In this document: in pieces, positions 45,316 to 58,044 of the stretch
How positions within the stretch are numbered: position 1 is the first letter of the stretch
Layout: every line of letters begins with the position of its first letter
From: Rhabdophis nuchalis
Taxonomy: Eukaryota; Chordata; Lepidosauria; Squamata; Natricidae
Direction: 5' to 3'
Assembly: GCA_039707465.1 (NCBI GenBank)
Contig: CM077645.1
Coordinates: forward strand, 161,414,503 to 161,478,502
DNA: 64,000 bases
Notes under the pieces: generated by a model
What the model was told of the DNA's origin: nothing
The model's input: only the letters and a program-made list of their open reading frames with translations
The model's database searches: none
Made by a program: the position numbers and the translations under genes

Positions 45316-46737
45316 ATTTAAGAGAAATATTGTTCTGTGGCAATTAAATGTGGGTTCAATGAGTAAGACTGTTTAACTCTTGCCTTCACAATGTAGCCTT
45401 GTCCTTGCCTTGCAAAACTCCAGCAAAATTGCCTTAGATGTAGCCTCTCCATAACAGCTCTGACTCAGTATATTTTATATAATCCTACATTGTCAAAGAT
45501 GTTCAAACTCTTGAATGTGTTCCATAAGATCAACATTTTAGAGAAAGATAAGGCCTCCAAAATGCATCGGCCATTATTTTATCATATTTTAGATCACATA
45601 AAAATGCTACTTCATCATGCGGTAAGCCTGACTGAAATGATTAGACTATTGGCCTTCTTCTGATCCACTCTCTTGGTAAGAATGTGCTTCATGTGTAAAT
45701 ATTGATCTAAATTTAAGGAGTGACTATATACATTTAGTGTGCAGGAAATTTCATATGCTCAAAGCAGTAATAAATCTAGATAGGAATGCTGGTAGGTAAC
45801 TCCTTTTTGTAGTGAAAGATACATTTAAATACAAATAACTAAGCACTAAAGTTTACTTAAATTTCTATTGATTTTAGCTCATGCAGAACTTTTGCTGCAT
45901 CTCAATACTGGGAAGTGAGATGCTAAGTAATGCAATTACAGCGTAAAGTTCCCTCAAGTTACAATTAACTTTGACCTTACCCTAGCTGAAAGTCACAGAT
46001 GGTGCCAAGAGCAGAAGGAAGGTGCTGAAATGTGGCCAGAGATCCCGTGGCTTTAAAATTTTCATAAAGTCTTTAAATTCTTTGGAGATATTGTAATATA
46101 GTTTATCTTGCATAATGCCCATTTTATTAAAGTTTGAAGTTTGGAGTGGAGCCAACTTGAGCTTGATCCATATGGCATATGCATTCTGAGCCCGAGTCCT
46201 TAATGTTTAATATAATGGAGCCATGTGTAGGAGATTGGATCTCTTCCAAACTCAAACAAATACAACTGGTCCGGTCACCTCTGAGCTTCTGTCATCATGG
46301 TGCTGGTAAATGCACAGGGAATTTCTACAGGTGCTTCTGGACAAGAGCAAAATTAAGAAATGGGTAATGCAGGGGTAGATGCATGTGAGGTTATATGGTA
46401 AACATTCCTAATTTTTTTCAGGAAGCCCAGTTTTCTTGAATAGAAGTGAATCTACATATCCTTTTATGATTTTTCCTAGTCACCTAGTGGAGGGAAGAAG
46501 AAAGCAACTCCATTCTGTTTTGACTTCTATCAATCAGTATGAAACATACACAAGCTAATATGAGATGATGTTATTCTCAGCAAGCAAAAGAACTAGTTAT
46601 TGCATTCCACCAGGAATTATATGCACTTATATGCACTTACAGCTGTTTTGTAGGTAACCTGATGCATCATCTTCACTGTTTGAGGTATTGTAACACACCA
46701 TCTCATAAATGTCATAAGTGTATCACCCTAAATCTAA
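45316..46737. other. Unassigned DNA
   Basis: Nothing recognised. Confidence 0.5.
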
Positions 46738-46831
46738 ACTTCTATTCTATTCTATTCTATTCTATTCTATTCTATTCCATTCCATTCCATTCCATTCCAT
46801 TCCATTCCATTCCATTCCATTCCATTCCATT
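46738..46831 (+). repeat. (TTCTA)n passing into (TTCCA)n
   Basis: About seven TTCTA units, then about eleven TTCCA units, so a single-base switch in the motif spread through half the array. No CR1 body lies next to it. Confidence 0.92.
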
Positions 46832-47649
46832 GTTATAATGATTAAATCAATTAATCAATCAGTCAATCAAATGATGAAAGAACCAAACCAAAATCCTACC
46901 TCACAAAATGTAACATAGAACACATTTTAAGATTTTCACAGCCCTTTTAAAATAGAAACAAGGCTTTTAGCAGAATTGGCTTTATTTTAATAATTATAGT
47001 CATTAAATAGGAGGAGAAAAATTAGCAGATACAAGCATAATGTCTTCAGGGGTGGGAGTGGGGAAGAGATAGCAAGTTGTGAAAGAATTCCATTTATAAT
47101 TCTGTTTAGAGTTTCTTGGTAGCAAGATTTTGTTTTTCTAATCCAGATTTATTTATCTGAAATAGAGAAAGAATGATGCAGATTTAGTATGCTTCAACAA
47201 ATGCAATAGTTCTGCTTTTGAAATTAGTATGTGGAGGAAAAGCCAGAGGGAATGTTCTTCCTCCAAAATAATCCATCAACACAAACAAGTAAACAAAGGT
47301 TGAAAGCACTTTGAACATTAAGGGTGCTTTTGCAAATGTCCTTACTAGGAATAAATTATTAGCTGAAATGAATGAAAATTATGGTGGAGTATGCACATAA
47401 AGTTCTAAATGTACTGTTTAATTGAACAGTAATAGTAACAGAATGGGGATAAAACAAATTACTGCAGCAGGGACTGTTGTCCAATCCATTCCATCAGCCA
47501 TGATCACTTTGAGGTAAAATGAGCAGTCTATATATTTTATAAATAAATAAATAACTTGGCCCTGATGCACTAAGACTTCACTGACATTTTTTGAAGTGGG
47601 ACATTTCCCTCCTTAAAGATTTCTCAATATTTCTGAAGCCTTTCAACCT
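46832..47649. other. Unassigned DNA
   Basis: Nothing recognised. Confidence 0.5.
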
Positions 47650-47657
47650 GTCTAGAT

Positions 47658-47781
47658 TTGGGATGTCAAACGTGTGGGCTGGATGCATCACACATTGCCC
47701 CCCCCCCATTTTAGTGAAGGGGAAAAAAAAGTCACAATACTTACATGATGATAATGTGATACTGCAAGTTTGACACCCCTG
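47658..47781. mobile_element. Short hAT element with 8-bp TSD
   Basis: Termini TTGGGATGTCAAAC and AAGTTTGACACCCCTG; perfect TSD gtctagat (47650-47657, 47782-47789). Contains a C10 run. Confidence 0.85.
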
Positions 47782-47789
47782 GTCTAGAT

Positions 47790-48029
47790 GATACTCCTTT
47801 CACTACTTAAGCCACAGGGCTTCTGCCTGAACACTGGACATAAAGGCAGCAATTGCCAGTTGAGGCAGAAAGGAAACATTAACAACATTAAGCCAAGTAC
47901 AGACAGCTAATGTCTTCTAAGCATTCTTGTTATTGATCCAGTATGTTTTGAGAGCATTAAAACCCATTTTAGGAAATCTGTTTGGAATAAGGAATACTGT
48001 TAGGACTATAATCCTAGTGTTATACACTT
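47790..48029. other. Unassigned DNA
   Basis: Nothing recognised. Confidence 0.45.
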
Positions 48030-48145
48030 TATATGTATGTATGTGTGTATGACGTACGTACGTATGTATGTATGTACGTATGTATGCTGGCCTTGTTGGT
48101 CTATATATATATATACACACACACATACATATGCATATATAAACA
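48030..48145 (+). repeat. TATG/TACG and TA/CA microsatellite cluster
   Basis: Mixed TATG, GTACGTACGTATG and ATATATACACACACAC repeats. The frame at 47917-48150 is a by-product. Confidence 0.9.
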
Positions 48146-49194
48146 AACATGTTGTATTAAAATGTTATATAGTCAAGGCTAAAGGATTTTCTGGGTCAGT
48201 TTTGTAGCATATTTGCTAGAAGCAAGGCTTCAACCACCTCTTTGCAAATGTGAAATGTAATATGAATACGCTATGATTGTGTCTTTCCTCATTTCCAGTT
48301 GCAAATTTCTGGAGTTCAGCCTTTTGGTAGCTGATTGTCAGATACAAGGAGTTCTCCATGCCCAATTCTCTTAAAGAACAATGCCAAAGAGATTTAAAAG
48401 TGCATAGGCTTAATATATTCTATTTTCATTACAAAAACTCAAATTTCCTAGATCCTTTTTTCGTTTATTTTATTGTGCTTGCAGTTGCTTTTCAAACCAC
48501 AATAGGAAAAGCTTAATGTGACATTTTCTCCTCTTCCTGCAAACTATTCATTTAAAATATTTTCTGTATCTTCTTGTGTAAAATACATTGAACACATTCC
48601 ATCATCACCGTCACCCCACAATTAGGGGAGATTACAAGTAATAAGGAACAGTAAGCCAACAAAAATTGAAAGCAAGAGATAAGAGAAATAAAAGAAAATG
48701 CAACTACATTTGTTTTACACTACTCACATTAAGTTATCCTGTTGTCTTTCTCCAGACCATACATTGTTTCACACATTGTCTATTGTTCTTCAGACTTCTC
48801 ACATTTCTTGTTGCAATAATCTGATTGACTTGTCACTTTTTCAGGCTTCCCTTTCCCTTCAATCCATTTATGCCTTCTTCATATGTTTATTTTGCAAAAC
48901 GATTTTCACTCTGTCAAAATCAGCATCCTTTGCTAACAATGATAACATTATACTGCAGTAATTTGTTCTGGCAAATTTTGGGCACTAGGTCACAAATAAG
49001 ACTAAATTGAGTTTGATTCAAAGCATTTGATCACTATTCTATATAAGCTGGGCTCACTAAATTACAAATTCTCTACAAGTATATATAATATGGTCTATTG
49101 ACAAACCTTGAGGCTATTTATCCTTTAAAAATCATATTTAAATGGAAAAAATATGAGTACACATATAGTTGTGGTACTGTTTAGTCTTCCATAC
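48146..49194. other. Unassigned DNA
   Basis: Nothing recognised. Confidence 0.5.
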
Positions 49195-49488
49195 CAGTGG
49201 TGGGATTCAAAAAAAAAATTACTACTGGTTTTGTGGGCGTGGCTTGGTAGGCATGCCATGACTTGGTGGGCATGGCAGGGGAAGGATACTGTAAAATCTC
49301 TATTCTCACCCCACTCCAGAGGAAGGTTACTGCAAAATCCCCATTCCCTCCCTATCAGCTGGGACTTGGGAGGCAGAGAATAGATGGGGGCAGAGCCGGT
49401 CAGAGGTGGTATTTACCGGTTCGCCAAACTACTCAAACTTTCTGCTACCAATTCTCCAAAACTGGTCAGAAACTCCTGAATACCACTT
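49195..49488 (+). mobile_element. hAT-like element of the GGTGGGATTC family
   Basis: Starts CAGTGGTGGGATTCAAAA; contains GTGGGCGTGGCTTGG, CAGCTGGGACTTGGGAG and ACCGGTTCGCCAAACTACTC; the end is decayed (GAATACCACTTC). Opposite orientation to 28813-29102. Confidence 0.75.
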
Positions 49489-50979
49489 CTTTTCCACCAA
49501 TTTTCCCACCATTTTTAAAGTCATGGTTAACTGATATAATTGAACTATTTGAAAATTTAAATCTGGTACCTGAGGAGAGATTATTAGTTTTCTTATTTTC
49601 TGGAGGGATAGTTGATTCCATAATATAACTATTTTCATCCATTTTGGCTGCTGAAAGCTATAGTTATTAATTCTCATGGGCTATTTTTACATCTGTTTCT
49701 CATATCTTCTGTTTTTTGTGGAAATATGGCACTTTCATATACAGCAAGAAATCTAAGAGTTAGTACCTTGAAACTTCCTTATTGAGTTTATAGATGATTT
49801 ATTTAAATAGAATATGTAACTCATATTGATCCCATTGATTTAATTTTCCCTTGTGACAAAGATTTGCATCAATCTGTGGAAAAACATGTGAAAGCTCTTG
49901 AAAATCATTTGTAAGGAACAGCTTTGGCTTCACCAATTTCTCAGCAAGCCCTTCAGCAGGGGCAAGAAACCTATAGCCCTCCAGATGTTAGTGTATTTCA
50001 AGTACCAGCAACTCAGCAGCTGATCCTATAGTTAAACCACATCTGGTTCCTTATTCTGCCTAAAGCAATATTATTGGCAGCTCTGAAGTTTTGGATCAAA
50101 GCCCCACAGAGGCTTAATCTTTGCCAGATAAGTATCCCTTTGTGGATCAACTGATCTCTGTAATAATCTCAGTCAAAAAAAAATTGGAATGGGAGATTTG
50201 ATGCAGAACATTTGATGAAAAGCTTATGCCCCTGAATTTGCTGTCTGCAATCTGGAAAGCTGTGAATAGTTTAGCTCAGCTTGTCTTAAAATGATTTAAA
50301 ATATATAAAGTATTTAAAGATACATATGCTGCCTTGGAGCTATGTGAATGTACCTGTGTTTCTTTTTGCTTTGTGTTTTAATAAGGATACTTGACCGGCA
50401 GCTTTATGAAAATAAAAACCATTAAGATTTTTTTAAAGCACTTTGGAAATCTTTACAGCTGTGCTAAGCTATTTACTTATATTTCATAATTATGAGTTTG
50501 TTTTCTTGAGTACCCAATTATCAAAAGGATGTCCAGTCACTTTTCAAAGCTGAAATTTTAGTCTTGATGGAATGTGAATTACAAATCAAAGGATTTTTTT
50601 TTCTTTTTCCTCCTTTCCTTAGCAGAATGCAGCAGAATATAGGATTGATTTATTCCATAGCAAAGATAATTCTTTTAGACAATATATTTCATGTTTATAT
50701 ATTTGCTATTATTGGTCAAGAAATTGTTCATGATTTCCTAATTCTCCATCCTGAGAGGAATTGATTGCTAGCCTATGTTGACCTTTTCCCTGCACAACTG
50801 GAGGAAAGGCGAGCAGGTTTCCTCCTCTCTGAGCCATATTGGTGAAAACTGCTGAAGATCTACTTATTACTGATCCACTGCTGTTGTTAATTGGGGAGGT
50901 TTCACATACATACCACCTTGCCTATCTTTAGCAAATGGCAATAATAGGCAAGTTCAAGAAGAACACAGAAAGAAGACTT
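49489..50979. other. Unassigned DNA
   Basis: Nothing recognised. Confidence 0.5.
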
Positions 50980-51492
50980 AGTAAACCATTGTAAACAAAC
51001 TTCTAACACAATCCTAGGCTGCATTAACTGAGGGATAGAATTGAGATCACATGAAGTGTTAATACCACTTTATAATGTCTTAGTAAGGCCACACTTGGAA
51101 TACTGCATTCAGTTTTGGTTGCCACGATGTTACAAAGATGTGGAGACTCTAGAAAGAGTGCAGAGAAGAGCAATAAAGATGATTAGGGGACTGGAGGCTA
51201 AAACTTATGAGGAACGGTTGCAGGAACTGGGTATGTCTAGTTTAATGAAAAGGAGGGCTAAGGGTGACATGATAGCAGTGTTCCATTATCTAAAGGGCTG
51301 CCACAAAGAAGAAGGTGGTGGTGGTGTCAGCCTATTATCCTCACCTGAAGGCAGGACAAGAAACAGTAGATGGAAATTAACCAAGGAGAGAACCAACCTA
51401 GAACTAAGAAGAAATTTCCTGACAGCTAGAACAATTACTCACTGGAATTACTCTCTCCAACAGTGTTCCAACTCTCTAGAAGTCCAGAATTA
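50980..51492 (+). pseudogene. CR1 LINE ORF2 C-terminal fragment
   Basis: A 150-codon frame (51041-51493) reads VLIPLYNVLVRPHLEYCIQF, then the typical CR1 C-terminal blocks ERVQRRA.KMI, FHYLKGCHKEE and LRRNFLTARTITHWN. It is cut before the normal 3' end and microsatellite tail, and it lacks all reverse transcriptase motifs. Confidence 0.85.
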
Positions 51493-52424
51493 GTTTTCTC
51501 TAATTGCTATATTTATTCTAAAGAAAGATGAGTTTTTCCTCAATAGTACATTTGAGATACACTTTGGCAGTGGGAAAAAAATTATGTAGTGAAAAACTTT
51601 ATATAGAGACAGATGTTAAAAAAAAAAGGAAAACTCTTGAAAAGATAAAACTGCTTCTAGCTTACTGTAAATGAATATTGCAGAAGATCGGTCTGGAGTT
51701 CATGCATGGATGGCAGAAGCAATAGCCTCCCCGCATGACACTGATCTTTTTCATATGGAGGGAAAACAGTCTAACTGTATTTAGTCTAGACCATGTCAGC
51801 TGGAAAATAACTCATCTTAGCGTTGCAGACATTGTTGCTGAAAGCATGGATCGCTTTAAGCTATCCTTGTTTCTCAAGTGGTCCATATTATTATTTCTCT
51901 CTTTTTCTCTCCCAATGCCTCTGCATGGCTTTTGTATTTTCTTTCCCTCCTTGCTCGGTTAACTCTTCTCGTCACCTTATTTACATCTAGCTTTATTTCC
52001 TTCCCATTCCTTTACCTTCCCTTCCCAGTTCAATTCTTCCTCCTGTATCTCTACTTTTGTTAAAATAATTTCCTCTTCCCCCTTTTCTCTTTTTCCTGGA
52101 AGGAAAGCAGAGAATATAAGGTGTATAGAAAGTTTGAAGTGGGCCAAATCATTACAACCATCTTGAAGGGCTAAAAATATGAGGTGTGTGTCAAAGGACA
52201 CACCTGACCAGCATTTACATTCTAAAAAAGAGCAGGCTGAGAACGAAAAATAAGATATCCATTGAATAAATAACTGTTGATTGAAATTAATTTTCTAGAA
52301 ACTGACACAAAGTTTTATAAAATTAATTTGTCTTCCATATATATACCCCTTTGTCAGATTTTTAAAAAACCTGACAGAGATTCTCTCTTTCTCGCTTCTG
52401 ATAAGAAGATAATCAATAATGGTC
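51493..52424. other. Unassigned DNA
   Basis: CT-rich around 51890-52090; nothing recognised. Confidence 0.5.
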
Positions 52425-52630
52425 TCATCTGTAACCTATGACTATCACTAAGTGTTGTATCTTATGATTCTTGCTGAATGTATTCTATTTTATTTTTCTT
52501 TATGTACACTGAGAGTATATGCACCAAAGACAAATTCCTTGTGTGTCCAATCACACTTGGCCAATAAAGAATTCTATTCTATTCTATTCTATTCTATTCT
52601 ATTCTATTCTATTCTATTCTATTCTATTCT
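52425..52630 (+). mobile_element. Snake CR1-type LINE 3' end with (ATTCT)n tail
   Basis: The 3' UTR text TATGTACACTGAGAGTATAT, GTCCAATCACACTTGGCC and AATAAAG leads directly into about 12 perfect ATTCT units (52570-52630). This matches the known snake pattern in which LINE tails seed pentanucleotide microsatellites. The UTR differs from the CR1 copies at 32236, 53878 and 56471. Confidence 0.8.
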
Positions 52631-52631
52631 C

Positions 52632-53877
52632 TGTAGTTGTCAACCTTATGTTCACAATGGGAAACCGAACATTGCAGGATTCTTCTACTATATATTTTTC
52701 CCCAACTACTTCTGCATTGGTCAGGCAGGATCACCTTAAATTAATGATCACTTTCCTTTTGGGTAACTATTATATATGTACCAATAACCTCACAGTAACT
52801 GAGAATGGAGAAATTTATAGTCCAGGGTGCCTTCAATGCTGCTCACAGTTCATTTCCTCCAGATCCTTCATATTTCCAGGAATGTCCTCTGATAATTGTC
52901 TCTAGAGACTTTATGATTTTTACTCCTCCAAACTTTTATAGGCAAAATGTGGATATTGGCGCATCAGCAGTAACTAGAATAGACTGATATTAAACTGAAA
53001 TGGACACAGACTTACATAAATGGGGCACGTAAAGGAACTCTTTGCTTCATATTCAGTGAATATATTCCTTAATGAAAATACCTGTGGCATATAGTAATTG
53101 GAAAGGAGAGTAAGATATCCACCTGCTTCTGGGAACAGAAATACAAATGATCCAGCCAGAGTTTTTATTGGACGGCATCTGTAAGCTTTGAAGCTTAGTT
53201 ATTCTAGTTTTCTTTCAGGTCGCATGAATCTTTGAAATGTGCATAACAAAAAAATCAGTTTCCCTACCTTCCCAGAAATGGGAAAATGTAGCTTACCCAC
53301 AATTTTAAATAACTTTGTGGCATTTTTATACTGTTGGAATTTATGGACAAACTAAAAACACATCTGTTCCTGAAGTTTATCTTTCAATTTGCAACTGTTA
53401 AACAACAGATGAAAGAGGATATACTTGGGGAATTGGGAAATTGCATTATGGGAAATTGCTTGTAAATTGTTTTTAAAGAAATAATACACACAGGCCTGTG
53501 TCTTAGGATATGTTTATAACTTCTACAAGCATTGAAGAAGTGAAATAAATCAGGAATTGGCATATTGGCATATACTGTAATTAGTACTATCCTGGAAAGA
53601 ATTGTTTCTGTGATACCATCCTGGAAATTCTTCACTCATTTAAAACCATTGAAAATTATACACCTATTATTCATTGATTTACTATGGTACAGAGACTTGT
53701 GTGGATCTTTATCTATGTTTGATTTTTTAAAAACAACCATACCCATCAATACCCTTAATATTTTGTTTCAAAAATGATGGACTCTGGTTTTGTTCATTGG
53801 TGCCTTAAATGGTATGGCAAAGTTGTTCTGGAAATACCCTTATTTTCCATTTATAATGGGCAGATGACATTTCATGT
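52632..53877. other. Unassigned DNA
   Basis: Nothing recognised. Confidence 0.5.
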
Positions 53878-54232
53878 AGGCGTGACATGATAGTAGGCTT
53901 CCAATATTTAAAGGGCTGCCACAAAGAAGAGGGGGTCAACCTGTTTTACAAAGCACTAGAAGATAAGACAAGACAAACAATGAATGGAAGTTAATCAAGG
54001 CGAGAAGCAACCTAGAACTAAGGAGAAATTTCCTGACAGTAAAAACCATTAATCACTGGAACAGCTTGCCTCCAGAACTTCTGGGTGCTCCATCGCTGGA
54101 GGCTTTTAGAAACAGACTGGACAGCCATTTGTCTGGAATGGTATGGAGTTTCCTGCTTCAGCAGGGGGGTTGGACTAGAAGATCTCCAAGGTCCCTTACA
54201 ACTCTGTTATTCTGTTCCATTCTGTTCTATTC
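53878..54232 (+). mobile_element. CR1 LINE 3' end
   Basis: GACATGATAG..AAAGGGCTGCCACAAAG, then GGAGAAATTTCCTGACAG, then GGTTGGACTAGAAGATCTCC and CAACTCTGTTATTCTG with a TTCCA/TTCTG/TTCTA tail. It is truncated upstream. The PPELLGAPSLEAFRNRLD block (54066 on) is the CR1 C-terminus. Confidence 0.82.
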
Positions 54233-55508
54233 GTATGTGGTTGAGAATACTTTGTGATTCTAATGAAAATTAAATACTTAGCAACATATCTTAAAAGAGA
54301 CATCATTTTAGTAAATAGCTTGGCTTGTGCTTGTACAATGTCTGAAGCATGCCTTCCTAATAACTGTTCAGGCTCACTCAGCCCCATTCATTTAGTCCTG
54401 CATTTTTATCGCATGGAGATGTTTCCTGTTGTATTCTTCCGATTTCTGTCATGTCTAATGATTGACAACAAGGGAATGCGTCACACTTTCTTTCTGTTTG
54501 AAGGCATAGAATCAATACAATAGATTTCATTAAGCAGGCAGGATCTACTCAATGTCAGAGAATGGGACAATGGAAGCAATTCTATTGCAATGTTGCTTGT
54601 AAGCCCCTCAACATCATCAGCATATCTGAAGTTATGGTGTATCTTCTCATGTTTTAAATTCCTGGTTATATTACTTTTGGTCCTGAATTTCTCACTATAT
54701 CATCCTGGGTAGAATTTATACATCGTACATTTCATGAAATGAATAAAGGGATCAAATACATCTTTGTTCCATTCCTTTCTCAATTTTAACCACTTTATAG
54801 AATTGGACATTTTGGGGGTGTTTGAAAGGTTAAAGGACTCAACCCTACTTGTCTTAATATACTTCTTACGACTTTTATTTTTATTTTCAGCCTCTTTATA
54901 TTCAATTTACGGCAACCAACACTAATTCAGTGAAAACCTATCTATTTTTATCACCTATTTCTCCTTGACATTTTAACAATGTACAGTAGCCAAATGTTCC
55001 TGATAGTATTTTTCCCAAGAATGACAACAGCAACCTCTGACTTAGGCTTTGTGAAGGCCTAATGATTCCTTTTCAATTCTATCTTTACAAATTATCCATT
55101 TAATATAGAGGATCATTTTATGGTCGGCCCATCAGCAAATTGAAAACCCAGCTTAACACAACATAGAAGCCCAATCACTGCAATTTTGCCCAAGCGAACA
55201 GTATGGATTTTGTAAATGTTGATGTCATACCGATCTCAGTAAAAGCAATACAATAAAAATATATTCCTGGTTAATGAATATTGCAAAATGGTACACTATC
55301 TCCAAGAAGATTGGCATAGGCTAATAAAGACTAGGAACCTCAATGTACATCTAATACAGGATAACAGGATATGAGATATAATGAAGATATGCATTTGTGT
55401 TTATTTTGAAGATTACTTGCAGTGTTCCAAATATTGTCAGAGTAATTCCATTCAATCAACAATTTTTAAAAACTGTTTCTATACCTAACTGGGAAGGGCT
55501 AGCAGTTT
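54233..55508. other. Unassigned DNA
   Basis: Nothing recognised. Confidence 0.5.
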
Positions 55509-55519
55509 AGCAGTTATAT

Positions 55520-55773
55520 AGGCTAGATCCTGTAAAAGAAACCCAAATGCTTTGGCCACCTAATGAGAAGGAAGGACTCACTGGCGAAGAGCATAATGCT
55601 GGGAACGATTGAAGGCAAAAGAAGAAGGGGACAAGAGAAAACGAGGTGGCTGGATGGAGTCAACGAAGCAGTTAGTGTGAGGTTCAATGGACTCCAGAGG
55701 GATAGTAGAGGACAGGAAGGCCTGGAGGAATGTTGTCCATGGGGTCACGATGGGTTGGCAACTAATAACAACA
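55520..55773 (+). mobile_element. BovB (RTE) LINE 3' end
   Basis: The frame MRRKDSLAKSIMLGTIEG, then RRRGQ, then WLDGVNEAV matches the BovB C-terminus, with a frameshift near the end (DRxAW is lost to DSRGQ). The tail is ACTAATAACAACA. The 11-bp TSD agcagttatat lies at 55509-55519 and 55774-55784. Confidence 0.88.
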
Positions 55774-55784
55774 AGCAGTTATAT

Positions 55785-56470
55785 TGTCATATTTCATTTT
55801 TCATTTGGAGAAGCATATATTCCAGCATTTGAATACAGATCCATGTAACACTTACATATGCATAACTTAGTTTATTGTTGCTTTAATGCAGGTTTCATCA
55901 ATAAGACATGTGCTAGATGTGTTCTTACAGATGTGTGCTCTTAACCACATTGTGGTTAAGAACAGGTGCTATGACTGAATCAGGCGACCAAAACTGCCCT
56001 CTTGTGTCAGGCTTTTTGGTAGAAGTTTAAACTGAAAGTGATTTATTTTCCCCCAAAGCACGATTCTAGAAGTTCTCTTTAGCAAGATTTATTGAGGTGG
56101 ATGATGAAGTTGGAAGAAGTCTAGCAATTTAGAAGCAATATATCCACACATGTCAGAATAGAGATTTTCTGATACTTTTTCTAACAACATTCCAGTGAAG
56201 TAGTGAGAAATTGGGTGCGGGCTTTTTTTTTAAATAACAGGGAGTTTATAGTTGGTTGTTACATAACAATTTCTTGCATCTCCATGTGGGAAACAAGTCA
56301 CATTGAATAGGAACATGATCATCTTCCCCTCCCTTCCTCTTTGCTACTTCAGGCTGTTATTTAAGTTATTTTACTGGCTTCTTAAGATGACTCTTCTTCT
56401 AGAAATTTAATGATTTATACTTGGAAATATGACTAAATGGGCTTACAATGGGCTTCTAATACTTTCAACT
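55785..56470. other. Unassigned DNA
   Basis: Nothing recognised. Confidence 0.5.
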
Positions 56471-57122
56471 TAGAATAGAATAACAGAGTTGGAAGGGATC
56501 TTGGAGGCATAGGCAGGAAACCTTACACCACTTCAGACAAATGGTTATCCAACATCTTAAAAACTTCCAGTGTTGGAGCATTCACAACTTCTGCAGGCAA
56601 GTTGTTCCACTGATTAATTGTTCCAACTGTCAGGAAATTTCGCCTTAATTCTAAGTTGCTTCTCTCTTTAATTAGTTTCCACACATTGCTTCTTGTCCTG
56701 CTCTCAGGTGCCTTGGAGAATAGTTTGATTTCCTCTGGAACACTGCTATCATGTCTCCCCTAATCCTTTTTATTAAACTAGACGTACCCAGTTCCTACAA
56801 CCGTTCTTCATATGTTTTAGCCTCCAGTCCCCTAATCATCTTTGTTGCTCTTCTCTGTACTCTTTGTAGAGTCTCCACATCTTTTTTACATCGTGGCAAC
56901 CAAAACTGAATGCAGTATTCCAAGTGTGGCCTTACCAAGACATTATAGAGTGGTATTAATACTTCACGTGATCTTGATTCTATCCCTCTGTTTATGCAGC
57001 CTAGAACTGTGTTGGCTGTTTTGGCAGCTGCTGCACACTGCTGGCTCATATTTAAATGGCTTTCCACCAGGACTCCAAGATCCCTCTCACAATTACTACT
57101 ATTGAGCAAGATACCACATATA
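56471..57122 (-). pseudogene. CR1 LINE 3' fragment
   Basis: Minus strand, starting near 57122. The frame 57136-56795 gives SSNCERDLGVLVESHLNMSQ, INRGIESRSREVLIPLYNVL and VETLQRVQRRATKMIRGLEA. The rest continues in other frames to the AGAATAGAATAACAGAG tail at 56471. Longer than the other CR1 copies here but without catalytic RT blocks. Confidence 0.85.
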
Positions 57123-58044
57123 CTGTACATGTGCATTTTGTTTTTCTTGCCTAAACTTCATTACCTAAACTTTATTCATTATGTTGTAAATAAATTTTGC
57201 AATGTACTGTACATTGGAAAGAAAAGTAATTTTTCACTAAGAAATATAATTTTACTTGACATAAACTGAGTATTTCCCAATTTAAGAAATGGGAAATTAA
57301 GGGAGAGAAGCTAATTTCAGTACAATGACCCCTGAAGCTCCTTCCGACTTTGTCAGGTTCATTACTGCTCATTATATTTTCCCCCATAAGTGGGTCAGGA
57401 TACAAGAGTTCAAATTAGAAACAAGTGAAAAAAAATATTTGTAGAGATGTAACCAGATGGTTAATTTCAGCCAGCTTTTGTGCATGTATTTTATTAGTCT
57501 AAATATTTAAAACAGATGCTATAAAACTTGAAAAAGGGCTCTTCAATTATCATAAGTGAAAAAGGCTCCAGAAGAAAATGAAAATCAATGCTAACAAGTC
57601 CTTTTTCAATTTATGATAGGGCTATAGTTGAAACATGACATATTAACTCACAATAAAAAAAAGATACCACAAGACTGTCTGGTATTTTTGCTAGCATTGG
57701 CTCTGGGGCCAGCCCTGCTGTAGAAATTTGCAAGGACTGTGTACCATATTAACTGCCTGCCAGATTATTATTTATATACCGGTATATATTTATTTCTATT
57801 TCATATTTCTAAACTGCCCATCTCCCTCAAAGAGGGGCTGTTGACAAGTAAATTTATAAAAGCCCTTTTGTGAACTAAGGCATTGAAAACACACTGTCTC
57901 TTTACATGCTGGAGTTTAAAAATATGCTCAATATTTTACTTGAAAACATAAATTTGTTTTCTTTAAATTATTGCTGTGTTTTAAAAATAGCTTTTAGCAA
58001 GTTGATTGGAAATAGGAGAGAATGCAGATTTAAACACATAATTT
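57123..58044. other. Unassigned DNA with a possible LINE tail
   Basis: At 57765-57842 ATTTCTAAACTGCCCATCTC followed by CCTCAAAGAGGGG resembles an inverted L2 3' end. The rest shows nothing. Confidence 0.4.
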
